Origin: Sphingomonas sp. LR60
Lineage (GTDB): Bacteria > Pseudomonadota > Alphaproteobacteria > Sphingomonadales > Sphingomonadaceae
Assembly: GCF_036855935.1 (NCBI RefSeq)
Contig: NZ_JASPFK010000002.1
Location: 55,399 to 119,398, forward strand
Direction: 5' to 3'
Length of the DNA stretch: 64,000 nucleotides
Below are positions 9,916 through 19,056 of the stretch, piece after piece (position 1 is the stretch's first letter; each line of letters opens with the position of its first letter). The notes below the pieces were generated by a model that saw only the letters and a list, made by a program, of their open reading frames with translations, did not search any database and was not told the DNA's origin. Made by a program: the position numbers and the translations under genes.

Positions 9916-11900
9916 ACCGCTGCCTTGGAGCGAAACGAAATGACCGGGCTGGCAGGATCCGGGCTAGACGCGCCGGCCCTCGCCATCGCTACAAGGTCAA
10001 CGACCCCATCGGCCGATGTGAATTCTGGCACCGCTTCTCGCAACAATGCGTGCACCGTCGCCACATCGTTGCGCGACAAGGCGGGACCCATCCGGTCGAA
10101 GAGTGCCTCCAAACGCTCCAGCGGCATGAAAGCCTCACGCGATTTCATGATCCTCGGATGACCGGTCGGTGTCGGATCGCTACCGATCAGAAGCTCCTCG
10201 TACAGTTTCTCACCCGGCCTCAGGCCGACGGTGGTGATGGCGATCTCACCATCGGGGTGTTCGGCATCACGCACGACCGCGCCGGAAAGCTCGATCATCT
10301 TGCGCGCCAGATCAACGATCCGCACCGGCTCACCCATGTCGAGGATGAAGACGTCGCCACCCTCGGCCATCGCGCCAGCTTGGATCACCAACTGGGCGGC
10401 TTCGGGAATGGTCATGAAATAGCGTGTCACATCAGGGTGGGTGACGGTCACCGGCCCTCCCCGGGCGATCTGTGCCCTAAACAACGGAACGACGGAACCA
10501 CTGGATCCCAGCACATTGCCGAACCGCACCATTGAGAAACGCGTCTTGCCAGCGGCTTCGGCAAGCGCCTGCAGCGCCAGTTCCGCGATCCGCTTGGTCG
10601 TTCCCATTACATTCGTCGGACGCACCGCCTTGTCGGTCGAGATGAGCACAAAGTCTTTGACGCCCGCCTGACGTGCCGCCAAGGCCGTCCAATAGGTGCC
10701 GAAGGCATTGTTCCACACACCTTCGGCAACGTTCGTCTCGACCATCGGCACGTGTTTGTACGCGGCTGCGTGATAGATCGTGTCGGGGCGGAACGCGGCG
10801 AGGATATCGGCAATCCGTTGCCGGTCACGCACTGACGCGAGCAACGGCACAATCCGCGGCGCGTCGCCGCCGATACCCTTCCGCAACTCGGAATCGATCG
10901 CGTACAGGGCAAATTCGCTTTGCTCGACCAGCAGCAGAGCGGCTGGGCGCGCCGCCATGATCTGCCGGCACAATTCGCTGCCGATCGATCCCCCGGCACC
11001 GGTGACCAGCACGACCTTGCCCAGGATGTTGCGCGCGAAAAGCAGCGCGTCGGGTTGCACGGGATCGCGTCCCAGTAAGTCCTCGATCTCGAGCGAACGT
11101 ATCGCGCTTACTTCGACACGACCACTCGCCAGGTCCATCAATCCCGGCACGGTGCGGACGTTGACTCCGAGCGGACGCAGCCGCTCGAGGATTTCACCCC
11201 GCCGAGTACCTGTGGTCGAAGGCATTGCCAGCAGAATGTCGCTAATGTCGTGCCGCGTCACCAGCGCGGGCAGGCGCGTCGCCGCATGGATGTGGACACC
11301 GTTGATGAGCGAGCGATGGAGCCTCGGGTCGTCGTCGACGAAGCCCAGCAGCTCCATTTCGCGGCTTCCCGCGATCGCGGATGCAAGCTGGCGCCCGGAC
11401 GCACCTGCGCCGTAGATCAGTACCCGGGGCCGTCCGCCATGCACGCCAATCCGTCCGAGCATCGAGCGGAGTGCCAACCGGCTCGCCGCGAGCAGACAGA
11501 AGTAGAGCAACGGCTGGATCAATCCCACGGTTCGGGGCACACCGGCCACGCCCAGCAGCAGGAAGATCGCCGCGTAGAGCAAACCGTATACGAAGCACGC
11601 CCGCGCGATCCCGACGAGCGCCTCCAGGCCGATATGCCGGAACAAGGCGCGGTAGAGACCGAATATCCAGAAGATAGGAATGGCGCTCAGCGCCAAGCCG
11701 ACCGACAACCATTGGTTACTGGAGAAATAGTTCCATTCGCCAAGTCGCAGGTAAAAGGCCAGCCAAACAGCGACAAGTGCGAGCGCTCCGTCCACCAGCA
11801 TGACAATGAGGCGCTTGGCGGATCGCGGAAGTCCCAATGAGTCGTGAAGGATGCGTGCTATACCGACTCGGAAACCGACCGATCGTTCAGACAACGTCAT
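9912..11900 (-). CDS. membrane-bound nucleotide-sugar 4,6-dehydratase (CapD/WbpM/PglF family)
   Basis: 662 residues: four or five N-terminal membrane segments (about residues 30-150), a CoA-binding-like region with LIYGAGASGRQLA, then an extended SDR domain with VTGAGGSIGSELCRQI and DTIYHAAAYKHVPMVE. The catalytic segment LISTDKAVRPTNVMGTTKR has Met in place of the SDR Tyr (MxxxK), the hallmark of large WbpM/PglF dehydratases. It converts UDP-GlcNAc to UDP-4-keto-6-deoxy-GlcNAc at the inner membrane. The aminotransferase at 12097 and PglC-type transferase at 13257, divergently encoded, are the expected next steps toward a 4-amino-4,6-dideoxy-GlcNAc-initiated glycan. Confidence 0.94.
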   Translation of the reverse strand: MTLSERSVGFRVGIARILHDSLGLPRSAKRLIVMLVDGALALVAVWLAFYLRLGEWNYFSSNQWLSVGLALSAIPIFWIFGLYRALFRHIGLEALVGIARACFVYGLLYAAIFLLLGVAGVPRTVGLIQPLLYFCLLAASRLALRSMLGRIGVHGGRPRVLIYGAGASGRQLASAIAGSREMELLGFVDDDPRLHRSLINGVHIHAATRLPALVTRHDISDILLAMPSTTGTRRGEILERLRPLGVNVRTVPGLMDLASGRVEVSAIRSLEIEDLLGRDPVQPDALLFARNILGKVVLVTGAGGSIGSELCRQIMAARPAALLLVEQSEFALYAIDSELRKGIGGDAPRIVPLLASVRDRQRIADILAAFRPDTIYHAAAYKHVPMVETNVAEGVWNNAFGTYWTALAARQAGVKDFVLISTDKAVRPTNVMGTTKRIAELALQALAEAAGKTRFSMVRFGNVLGSSGSVVPLFRAQIARGGPVTVTHPDVTRYFMTIPEAAQLVIQAGAMAEGGDVFILDMGEPVRIVDLARKMIELSGAVVRDAEHPDGEIAITTVGLRPGEKLYEELLIGSDPTPTGHPRIMKSREAFMPLERLEALFDRMGPALSRNDVATVHALLREAVPEFTSADGVVDLVAMARAGASSPDPASPVISFRSKAAV

Positions 11901-12096
11901 CGTTACTCGCCGAAAACACTAACTCTGATTGCTCCGGTAGCGGCTGTTCGCTTCAATTCCTAGCGGTAAAGCCCGAAGCTGATCGCGATGCCCCCGTCCG
12001 CCACGCATTGCAGGCCATCCGGCTTGAAGGTCGTCAGCGGCCGAGCAATAAGGCGCGCCGCCCGCAGCCGCGGCATCGACCTTGATTGGAACCGCC
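11901..12096. promoter_or_regulatory. divergent promoter region of the polysaccharide cluster
   Basis: About 195 bases between the dehydratase (leftward) and the aminotransferase (rightward). It must contain promoters for both halves of the cluster. A stretch around 11920-11960 is less GC-rich than its surroundings; no operator symmetry is obvious by eye. Confidence 0.4.
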
Positions 12097-13260
12097 TTGA
12101 CGACGCCCTTCCTGCCTTTCGCACTGCCCGATGTAGGGGATGAAGAGATGCGTGCGGTCACGAACGCCATGGCCTCAGGGTGGATGACGACAGGACCGGT
12201 GACACGGCAATTCGAACAGGATTTCGCAACCTATCTTGGTGACGATCTGAACGCGATTGCCGTCAATTCGGCCACCGCAGGGCTCCATCTTGCGCTTGAG
12301 GCGCTGGGCATCGGGGCGGGTGACGAGGTGATCGCACCGTCGCTGACCTTCACGGCCACGGTCGAAGTGGCGCGTTATCTCAACGCCGACGTCGTCCTGG
12401 TCGACGTCGATCCGGTAACCCTCACGATGTCGCCGGAGGCGGTCCGCTCCGCGATCACCCCCCGTACCAAAGCGATCATGCCGGTGCATTATGCCGGTCT
12501 CGCCTGCGACATGGCGCCGCTGCTCGCGATCGCCCGCGAGGCGGGTCTGCGCGTGGTGGAGGATGCAGCGCATGCGCTTCCCACCACCTACGACGGCCGG
12601 CTGGTCGGCACGCTCGACAGCGACGTCACCGTCTTCAGCTTCTACGCCAACAAGACCATGACGACCGGCGAAGGCGGCATGATCGTCACCCGTGACTCCG
12701 AACTCGCCAAGCGGATGAAAGTCATGCGCCTGCACGGCATCGACCGCGACGCGTTCGACCGCTTCAGCTCGTCCAAACCAAGCTGGTATTATGAGATCGT
12801 GGCGCCGGGATTCAAATACAACCTGACTGATACCGCGTCTGCGATCGGTCGCGTTCAGCTTTCCCGGCTGCCCGGCTTTCTGGAGCGCCGGCGCGCCTTG
12901 GCCGGCCGCTACTTCGACTTGCTTGCCGACCTGCCGCTGATCCTGCCGGCCGACGCGCCACGGGGCGAAACGCATGCCTGGCATCTGTATGTCGTGCGCC
13001 TCACCGACGCGGCAATCGGTCGCGGCCTCACCCGGGACGGCGTCGTAGCGGATCTGATCGCCGGCGGGATCGGAATAAGTGTCCACTATGTACCGCTCCA
13101 TCGCCAGCCATATTGGCGTGACCGGTACGGCCTCACATCCGCAGAATTCCCCGTCACCGACGACGCCTATCAGCGTATGTTTACCTTGCCGCTTTATACC
13201 CGCATGACCGACGCAGATCAGGATCGGGTCGTCGAAACGTTGCGGACCGTACTTACATGA
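12097..13260 (+). CDS. DegT/DnrJ/EryC1 sugar aminotransferase (PglE/ArnB-like)
   Basis: PLP aminotransferase of about 387 residues. AVNSATAGLHLALEALGIG, the VVEDAAHALPTTYDG segment and SFYANKTMTTGEGG (PLP lysine at residue 186 from this start) are typical of C4 sugar aminotransferases such as PglE and ArnB. It probably transaminates the UDP-4-keto-6-deoxy-GlcNAc made by the divergently encoded dehydratase. No ATG fits: the TTG at 12097 has TTGGAA about 6 bases before it and gives MTTPFLPFALPD; the frame is open to a TTG at 12082 as well. Its stop overlaps the next gene (ATGA). No PglD-type acetyltransferase is adjacent, unlike the bacillosamine locus. Confidence 0.9.
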   Translation: MTTPFLPFALPDVGDEEMRAVTNAMASGWMTTGPVTRQFEQDFATYLGDDLNAIAVNSATAGLHLALEALGIGAGDEVIAPSLTFTATVEVARYLNADVVLVDVDPVTLTMSPEAVRSAITPRTKAIMPVHYAGLACDMAPLLAIAREAGLRVVEDAAHALPTTYDGRLVGTLDSDVTVFSFYANKTMTTGEGGMIVTRDSELAKRMKVMRLHGIDRDAFDRFSSSKPSWYYEIVAPGFKYNLTDTASAIGRVQLSRLPGFLERRRALAGRYFDLLADLPLILPADAPRGETHAWHLYVVRLTDAAIGRGLTRDGVVADLIAGGIGISVHYVPLHRQPYWRDRYGLTSAEFPVTDDAYQRMFTLPLYTRMTDADQDRVVETLRTVLT

Positions 13261-13862
13261 TCCCGAAGCGCCTCTTTGACCTGTTCGTCAGCGGTATTGG
13301 ATTGCTTCTCCTGTCACCGCTGCTTGTCGCGGTCGCAGTGGCGATCAAGCTGGACTCGCCCGGTCCGGTCTTCTTTCGTCAGGTTCGCATCGGTCGTGCC
13401 GGCAAACCATTCCGTATCCACAAATATCGCACCATGCGTGTCGCACTTTCGGGTGAAACTCGCGAGATCACGGTCGGCCGCGATCCGCGGATCACGCGCA
13501 TCGGCCATCATCTGCGGCGCTCCAAGATCGACGAATTGCCGCAGCTGTTCGACGTGTTTCGCGGAGCGATGAGCATCGTCGGCCCTCGGCCCGAGGTGCC
13601 ACGCTATGTAGAACATTATGCGGACAGTCTGCGTGATATCATTTTGAGCGTTCGACCGGGTATTACCGATGAATCCTCACTACACTTTATTGATGAAGCT
13701 GAACTCCTGTCTCATCAGGATGATCCCGAATGTTATTACATTGAACACATCATACCGATAAAAAATAGCTACCATGCAAAGTATGTCGACAATCTTTCTT
13801 TAAGTCGAGATATCACAATTCTCCTTAATACCCTACGCCGAGTGCTTGCGCGGGTACATTAA
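13257..13862 (+). CDS. initiating sugar-phosphate transferase (PglC/WcaJ C-terminal family)
   Basis: 201-residue monotopic phosphoglycosyltransferase that moves a sugar-phosphate from a UDP-sugar to undecaprenyl phosphate, starting repeat-unit assembly. The membrane hairpin is MIPKRLFDLFVSGIGLLLLS; SPGPVFFRQVRIGRAGKPF, RSKIDELPQLFDVFRGAMS (with the catalytic Asp-Glu pair) and VGPRPE follow. Its short PglC-like length and position after the dehydratase/aminotransferase suggest a 4-amino-dideoxy-GlcNAc substrate. The last third of the gene is clearly richer in A/T than the first two thirds, and this continues into the following intergenic DNA, which may mark a junction between DNA of different origin. 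Confidence 0.93.
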   Translation: MIPKRLFDLFVSGIGLLLLSPLLVAVAVAIKLDSPGPVFFRQVRIGRAGKPFRIHKYRTMRVALSGETREITVGRDPRITRIGHHLRRSKIDELPQLFDVFRGAMSIVGPRPEVPRYVEHYADSLRDIILSVRPGITDESSLHFIDEAELLSHQDDPECYYIEHIIPIKNSYHAKYVDNLSLSRDITILLNTLRRVLARVH

Positions 13863-14412
13863 ACGATGATTTAATACATCGGCCGTTACAAATGCTGCAC
13901 CCTCCGAGACGGCACGCCAACGAAACAGCGCCTACTGACCCTCTCATTCATGATATTATGGATCGCCCTCGTCAGGCATGGGCTCTACACCGAAAGCGCC
14001 TGAAGCAGGATAGAACGACGACGATCAGGTTGATCGATCACGGCGGCCAAGAGCTGCAAATTTCGGACAGCTTCGCTGCAGTGATGCGCAATGACTATGG
14101 TTCTGTATGTTAGCGGTTAACGACCGCTATGTCGACCTTCCCTCCCAACAGAATAGACCACGTCAGCGAGAACTTTGCCTTATGCACAAGTATCAGGAAA
14201 GGTGAACGGCATCTGCTATTTTTCAATTAAGAGTATTTTCCGGCGCATCAGCCGAACTCAGCGCGAAAGACGATCCCGATATAGCAGGGGATTACCATAC
14301 GGTTATGCTTGACCCTCTCCACTTGACGACGGACACCGCGGGGCGCAGCTTGCACGCTATCCTCGGGCAATGTGCGCCCGGGGGATCGCGCTCGGATAAC
14401 GGGAGTTTATCG
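13863..14412. other. AT-richer intergenic region at the end of the polysaccharide cluster
   Basis: 550 bases with lower GC than the rest of the window, continuous with the AT-rich 3' end of the sugar transferase gene. Apart from one weak short frame (13892-14113) no gene is visible. No insertion-sequence ends or direct repeats were recognised. Confidence 0.5.
13892..14113 (+). CDS. possible short protein, unrecognised
   Basis: 73-codon frame starting MLHPPRRHANETAPTDP, with LIDHGGQELQISDSFAAVM near the end. No signal peptide, membrane segment or family motif is recognised and no good Shine-Dalgarno is seen. It may be a remnant or chance frame in the AT-richer gap; reported with low confidence because it is the only frame in this stretch. 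Confidence 0.15.
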   Translation: MLHPPRRHANETAPTDPLIHDIMDRPRQAWALHRKRLKQDRTTTIRLIDHGGQELQISDSFAAVMRNDYGSVC

Positions 14413-14796
14413 ATGAACGTCACGTCGCTCGCACGGATCGCCATCGTTGCCGCCGCCACGACGGTGCTGCTCCCGGGCGCCGCGCAGGCCGGGCCGGTCT
14501 TCTCGGGCAGCGGCGCGATCGTCCGCGCGCTGCCCGACCAGATCGCCTTCTCGCATCGGCAGGAATTGCTGGCGCTGCGCAAGGTGGCGTCCCGCCAGCA
14601 GCAGCGTGACGGCGGGACGCTGTCGGCGGACAGCCGCGCATCGATCCAGTCGCGGCTCGACGCGATCAACGCCCGCTATGCGCGCGCACTGCGCAACAAC
14701 AACCCGCTCAGCGTCGACAGCAGCGGGCGGTCCAGCGGGGTCCGCGCGGACGCGGATTGGACACGCGCCGATCTGCTGACGACCGGACGACAGTAA
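14413..14796 (+). CDS. small secreted protein, unknown function
   Basis: 127 residues with a clear Sec signal peptide (MNVTSLARIAIVAAATTVLL, cleavage after AQA). The mature part is polar, with a helix-like segment LRKVASRQQQRDGG and RASIQSRLDAINARYARALR, and ends in LLTTGRQ; no cysteines and no known domain. The start at 14413 is chosen because GGGAG lies about 8 bases before it and it begins the signal peptide, although the frame is open further upstream. A second small secreted protein follows about 110 bases later. Probably periplasmic; function unknown. Confidence 0.7.
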   Translation: MNVTSLARIAIVAAATTVLLPGAAQAGPVFSGSGAIVRALPDQIAFSHRQELLALRKVASRQQQRDGGTLSADSRASIQSRLDAINARYARALRNNNPLSVDSSGRSSGVRADADWTRADLLTTGRQ

Positions 14797-14905
14797 AGCC
14801 TCATAATTTCCGTTAGTTAGCTGCCAATCAAACGGGATTGACGCGCCCGCCGAACCGCACGACATTCGTGCATCGATCGCTCGTGCGGTCCGGGGAGTTG
14901 TTCCG

Positions 14906-15151
14906 ATGCGCTATATTGGTTTGGGGTTGGCGGCGGTGGCGATGATGTCGGCGTCGGGCGCGGTCGCGCGCGAGCAGAAGCCGGCCGCCGCGAATGATCC
15001 CAACAAGATCATCTGCCGTTCCGAAGAAAGCACCGGCAGCCGCCTCGCCAAGACCAAGCGCTGCATGTCCGCGCGCGACTGGGCGGCGGAAAAGGCCATC
15101 AACCAACAGGATATCGAGCGCGTTCAGGCCAATCGCTACAAGAACAACTGA
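14906..15151 (+). CDS. small secreted two-cysteine protein, unknown function
   Basis: 81 residues: signal peptide MRYIGLGLAAVAMMSASGAVA, then a short charged domain with IICRSEESTGSRLAKTKRCM and SARDWAAEKAINQQDIERVQ. The two cysteines, spaced by 15 residues around an SRL/KTKR core, could form one disulfide in the periplasm. From memory, short proteins with a C-x(n)-GSRL-x(n)-C pattern are common in sphingomonads and have no assigned function. GGGGAG lies 8 bases before the ATG. Its stop lies 3 bases from the convergent TPR-sulfotransferase stop. Confidence 0.72.
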   Translation: MRYIGLGLAAVAMMSASGAVAREQKPAAANDPNKIICRSEESTGSRLAKTKRCMSARDWAAEKAINQQDIERVQANRYKNN

Positions 15152-15154
15152 CGC

Positions 15155-17020
15155 TCAATCGATGTAGCCGAGCGCGTCGATCCATGGTTCGAGGATCGGC
15201 ATCACTGGTGCCAATGGCGTGCGGTAGCGTTCCCAGCGTGCCAGCGCGCGGGTGTAGAGCGGTTCGGTGATCTGCGCGTAACTGGCTGTTTTTACGGGGC
15301 CGCGCGCCAGGGCGCTCGTGCGGTGGTCGGCGTAGTGCGGGTGCCATTCGAGATCGAGGAAGTTGAACAGGCCGCGCAGCTCGGATTCGAGGTCGGCGAT
15401 CATCCGTTCGTAGCGGACGCGGTGGACCTTCAGCTCCGGGAAGAGCCTGATTCCGTTCTCGAAAATCGTGAAGGCGGCGTCGTAGACGCGGGCGGTTTCG
15501 TCGAGCGTGGTGAAGCTGCGCATCGCGGTGTTGAGCCGGAAGTTGGCCATGAAGCAGCTGAGCACCGCATCGCATGGATGTCGTTCGACCAGCACGATTT
15601 TCGCGGTCGGGAACAGCCGGCGGATCGTCGCGATGCGCACCATGTGGAGCGGGTGCTTGTCGACAAGCAGCCGCGTGCCCGGCGGCGTGACCGCATCTGC
15701 CTGATCGAAATAGCTTACCCGCATTGCGGCGGCCCCGGCATCGTCGAGCGTCGCCAGCCCGTCCTCGGTCAGCCCCATCGACTGGGTAGCGAGCGCGAGA
15801 AACGGCTGTTCCTCAAGGACATGCACGCCGTCGACGTTCATCAGCAGCGTGTCGAGCAAGGTGGTGCCCGAGCGGGGGAAGCCGACGACGAACACCGGCG
15901 CGGCGCGGTGTCGATCGGGCGCCAGCGGGTGCCACGAAGCGACCTGATCGGGCGTCAACCGCGCCGAAATTACCGCGAGCCGATCACGATAGCTGTCGCC
16001 CGGTGCGGCGGGATAGAGCGATTGCGCCGCCGCGTTCATCGCGGTGAAGGCAGCGAAGGCTTTTTCGGGCTGACCCTGCCGGTCGTAGAGATCGCCGAGC
16101 AATTGATGGCGGCGCAGCGGGTGAATCTCGTCCGGCACGCGCTCGGCCAGCGCGAGCGCCTCGGCGACATGGCCGCGACGACGCGCGACCCACGCGCGCA
16201 GGAAATCCAGCTCGATCGCATCGGGCGCGCGCGCCGCCAGCGCGTCGACCACCTGCTCCAGTTCGTCGATGCGGTTGACGCTTTCGAGCAGCAGCCCCAG
16301 CTCGACGAACGCGCCCGTATAGCCGTCAGTCAGCGCGATCGCGCGGCGCAGCGCCTGTTCGGCGCCGACCGGGTTCTCGCACGCGGCCTCGGCGGTGCCG
16401 AGTTCGAGCAGCACCTCGGGATCGTTCGGCGCGAGCGCGGCGGCATCGCGCATCACGCGCTGGCGGACGTCGAACCGCCCGGCGTCGCGCAACGCCTGCG
16501 CCAGGTTGATGTAGAGGCGGACGTCGTTCGGCGCATGGCGCACCGCCTCGTCGAACGCCGCGACCGCATCGTCCACCCTGCCCTCGGCCAGCCGCGCGCT
16601 GCCCAGGTTGTTCCACGCGCGATAGTCGCGCGGGTCGGCGGCGACGATCGCCTCGTAATCCGCCGCCTCGCCCGCGCCGGTCGCGACGCGCGCATGGGCG
16701 GCGAGCAGCCGGAGCTTGGCGTGCGCATGGCCGTCGGCGACCGCGAGCGCCTCCGCGGCGCGCCCGGCGCTCAGCAACGCGGTGGCGAGATTGATCCGCG
16801 CCGGATCGTTGCCGGGATCGAGCGCGAGCAATTGCGCGAACAGCGCTGCCGCGCGGTCGGTCTGCCCCGAATGCGCTGCGAGCAGACCGCCGAACTCGAT
16901 GAGCGCGCGCTCGTCGGGGGTTTGCTGCAACGCGCTCTCGATCAAGGCGAGGCCGCCGGCGACGTCATTGGCGCGGGCGCGGGCGGTCGCCGCGGCGATC
17001 AGCTCGGAAACGTCTGTCAT
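15155..17020 (-). CDS. TPR-repeat sulfotransferase family protein
   Basis: 621 residues. Residues about 1-335 are tetratricopeptide repeats (for example DYRAWNNLGSARLAEGRVDDAVAAFDEAV). The C-terminal half is a sulfotransferase domain with the 5'-phosphosulfate loop VFVVGFPRSGTTLLD at residues 376-390 and a second nucleotide-contact region around IVLVERHPCDAVLSCF. It would transfer sulfate from PAPS to an unknown acceptor; no signal peptide is visible, so it acts in the cytoplasm. The next gene on the strand side is a TPR-2OG-Fe(II) oxygenase and then a TonB-dependent receptor, a combination that suggests modification of a shared target rather than housekeeping metabolism. Confidence 0.9.
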   Translation of the reverse strand: MTDVSELIAAATARARANDVAGGLALIESALQQTPDERALIEFGGLLAAHSGQTDRAAALFAQLLALDPGNDPARINLATALLSAGRAAEALAVADGHAHAKLRLLAAHARVATGAGEAADYEAIVAADPRDYRAWNNLGSARLAEGRVDDAVAAFDEAVRHAPNDVRLYINLAQALRDAGRFDVRQRVMRDAAALAPNDPEVLLELGTAEAACENPVGAEQALRRAIALTDGYTGAFVELGLLLESVNRIDELEQVVDALAARAPDAIELDFLRAWVARRRGHVAEALALAERVPDEIHPLRRHQLLGDLYDRQGQPEKAFAAFTAMNAAAQSLYPAAPGDSYRDRLAVISARLTPDQVASWHPLAPDRHRAAPVFVVGFPRSGTTLLDTLLMNVDGVHVLEEQPFLALATQSMGLTEDGLATLDDAGAAAMRVSYFDQADAVTPPGTRLLVDKHPLHMVRIATIRRLFPTAKIVLVERHPCDAVLSCFMANFRLNTAMRSFTTLDETARVYDAAFTIFENGIRLFPELKVHRVRYERMIADLESELRGLFNFLDLEWHPHYADHRTSALARGPVKTASYAQITEPLYTRALARWERYRTPLAPVMPILEPWIDALGYID

Positions 17021-17078
17021 GTCGGCCTTCTAGAAGGTGATCCGTCGAAGCTGAAGCATCGTCCCTGCGAAACTTCAC

Positions 17079-17157
17079 CCGTCATTGCGAGCGTAGCGAC
17101 GCAATCCAGAGCCGGACCAGGACGCCCTGGATTGCTTCGCTACGCTCGCAATGACGG
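17079..17157. repeat. dispersed palindromic repeat, copy 1 (full)
   Basis: 79-base imperfect palindrome with outer arms CCGTCATTGCGAGCG and CGCTCGCAATGACGG and inner arms GCAATCCAG/CTGGATTGC. It lies in the gap between the sulfotransferase and the 2OG-oxygenase genes. A second full copy is at 38504-38581 and a shortened one at 18943-18972. It can form a long hairpin in RNA. Confidence 0.85.
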
Positions 17158-17185
17158 TGGATGGTCCGAACTCATGTCCTCACAC

Positions 17186-18670
17186 CTAAAGCGGCGGGCG
17201 CGCGATGTCGAAGGCGACCGTCAGCCGCTCGCCGGCCGCGAACGGATGCGTGCGGTGCCACATAAAGGAGGGGAACAGCACCAGCCGCCCCGGCTGCGGC
17301 GCGATCGTCTGCCAGGGCGGGAGCGTGTCGCCGAGCAGCGTCGGGGCGTCGCCGAGGCTGAGCCAGCCCGCCTGCGGCGGCTCCCCCGGCTGCGCGTCGG
17401 GGAGCGCGATGTAACAGGCCGAGCTGATCCAGCCCGCCGGATGGACGTGATCGACATGATGCCCGCGATCGGTGAGCCGCACCGACCACGACCCGGCGAA
17501 GCGCAGCGCGTCGCGACGCGGCGCGAGCAGCGGATGCGCGGGGTCGGGAGCGGGCAGATCGGCGACATAGCGCGCGACCGCCGCGCGCACCGCGTCGCGC
17601 AGCCGTACGATCGCCGGGTCCTGTCGCGCGAACAACGGGCCGTCGGTCTGCGTCCCGCCGCGCAGCGACTGGTCGAGCGGCGCGGCGATCGTGCGGTGGA
17701 GCGTGCGCAGCGTCGCGGCGAGGTCGTCGATCGGGCCGAGCTGCGCGGTGAGATCGAAGACGCGCACGAATGCCTCGCCCCGCTCCAGCCAGTCGCTGCG
17801 CGGGTCGCCGGTCAGCCGCCACGCCAGCGCGGCGAGCGGCCACAGATCATGTGTCTCATGCGTCAGCCGTCCTTCGAGCGCGGCGCGCGCGGCGTCGGCG
17901 CGGTGCGCGCGCAACAGATGGCGGACGTAGCCGGCGAGCGCCTCGACATCGGCGATCGGAAGATGCGGCCGGTACAGGCGGTCGGCCGCGGCGAGCGCGC
18001 CATCCTCGGAAAAGGTGCCGGCTTCGAGCAGGTCGAGCGTGCGGCTTACGCCGACCGCGGCGCGCGCCTGCGCGACGATGCGGCGCGCCGCCTCGGTCTG
18101 TCCGGCACGCGCGACGGTCGCGGCATGGTCGCGCCACAGCAACCCGTCACGCGGGCGCGTCGCGAGCGCCGTCGCATAGCTGTCGGCGTAATCGCGACGG
18201 TCGCCGGCCTGCCAGCGCAACCGCGCAAGCGTGGCGTGGCCGTCGTACCAGCCGGGGTGCTGGCGGAGCACGTCGGCGAGAAACGTGGTGGCGACATCGG
18301 CCTGCCCCGCGGCGACCAACGCGGCCGCGCGGCCGAGCATCACCCCGGCGTCGAGCGGCGCAAGCGCGAGCGCATGGTCGAACAGCGCGACCGCGGGGTT
18401 GCCGGCCTCGAGCGTGATACGTGCGAGCGTGTGCGTGATCAGCGCGTCATCGGGGGCGAGCGTCGCGGCGCGGCGCGCGGCGGCGAGCGCGGCAGCGTGG
18501 TCCTGCGCGGCGCGTTGCGCGGCAGCGAGCAATTGCCACAGCGCGGCGTCCTCGGGGGTGCGGTCGATGGCGGCAGTCAGCGCGGCGATCACGTCGGCCT
18601 CGCGCCACGTCGCGACGGCGCGCGCGACCTGCGGGGCGAAGGCGGCGGTGGTGGGTGGAGGGGAGGACAT
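17186..18670 (-). CDS. TPR-repeat putative 2OG-Fe(II) oxygenase
   Basis: 494 residues. About the first 300 are TPR helices (for example AALWQLLAAAQRAAQDHAAALAAAR). The C-terminal 110 residues match the 2OG-Fe(II) oxygenase class that follows TPRs: WSVRLTDRGHHVDHVHPAGW gives the HxD/H metal ligands, FPSFMWHRTHPF the distal histidine and ERLTVAFDI the 2-oxoglutarate-binding arginine region. It should hydroxylate or otherwise oxidise a protein or small-molecule target. The paired TPR-sulfotransferase and nearby TonB-dependent receptor suggest a common pathway. The substrate is unknown. Confidence 0.85.
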   Translation of the reverse strand: MSSPPPTTAAFAPQVARAVATWREADVIAALTAAIDRTPEDAALWQLLAAAQRAAQDHAAALAAARRAATLAPDDALITHTLARITLEAGNPAVALFDHALALAPLDAGVMLGRAAALVAAGQADVATTFLADVLRQHPGWYDGHATLARLRWQAGDRRDYADSYATALATRPRDGLLWRDHAATVARAGQTEAARRIVAQARAAVGVSRTLDLLEAGTFSEDGALAAADRLYRPHLPIADVEALAGYVRHLLRAHRADAARAALEGRLTHETHDLWPLAALAWRLTGDPRSDWLERGEAFVRVFDLTAQLGPIDDLAATLRTLHRTIAAPLDQSLRGGTQTDGPLFARQDPAIVRLRDAVRAAVARYVADLPAPDPAHPLLAPRRDALRFAGSWSVRLTDRGHHVDHVHPAGWISSACYIALPDAQPGEPPQAGWLSLGDAPTLLGDTLPPWQTIAPQPGRLVLFPSFMWHRTHPFAAGERLTVAFDIARPPL

Positions 18671-19000
18671 GGTTTCGATCCGGCTTCGACAACAGGTTGA
18701 TCGGTCCGTTCCGTCGCCCCGGCCTTGAGCCGAGGATCCGCTTCATCTTGGCGACCGAGAGAAGGAGCGGGATCCCGGATCAGGTCCGGGATGACGGGGT
18801 GGTGTTTGCCTCCGAGCCAACGGGAACGAAGCGCAACGCCCATCGCCGGCGTCCCCCACCTGGGCCCCGGCCTTCGCCGGGGAACGGCAGGGTCGGGTTC
18901 GGGCCGGGTGGATCGAACTCGGGATCGTGTCGATCTCACCATCCGTCATTGCGAGCGTAGCGAACAATGACGATCAGCGGTGTCCCCGCGCCCCCCAACC
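18671..19000. other. intergenic region with repeat debris
   Basis: 330 bases without a credible gene. It holds short inverted repeats: GATCCCGGATCAGGTCCGGGATGAC near 18771-18800 (a sequence also echoed near 38472) and, at 18943-18972, a shortened copy of the CGTCATTGCGAGCG palindrome. It looks like a landing site for small non-coding repeats. Confidence 0.6.
18943..18972. repeat. dispersed palindromic repeat, shortened copy
   Basis: Carries CCGTCATTGCGAGCGTAGCGA joined directly to CAATGACG, i.e. one full arm and the tip of the other. It looks like an internal deletion of the element at 17079-17157. Confidence 0.7.
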
Positions 19001-19031
19001 AAAAAGGGGCGGGTCCGTGTGGACCCGCCCC
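19001..19031 (-). terminator. rho-independent terminator of the TonB receptor gene
   Basis: Perfect 11-base-pair GC-rich stem (arms 19006-19016 and 19021-19031, loop of 4) followed on the minus strand by five T residues (19005-19001). It lies 25 bases after the receptor stop. Confidence 0.92.
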
Positions 19032-19056
19032 TCCCTGTTTCGGCGCTGCGAGACCC

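Noticed and set aside
15323..18700. 1125-codon plus-strand open frame
   Set aside because: Antisense to the two TPR proteins, and it runs through the palindromic repeat; no motifs.
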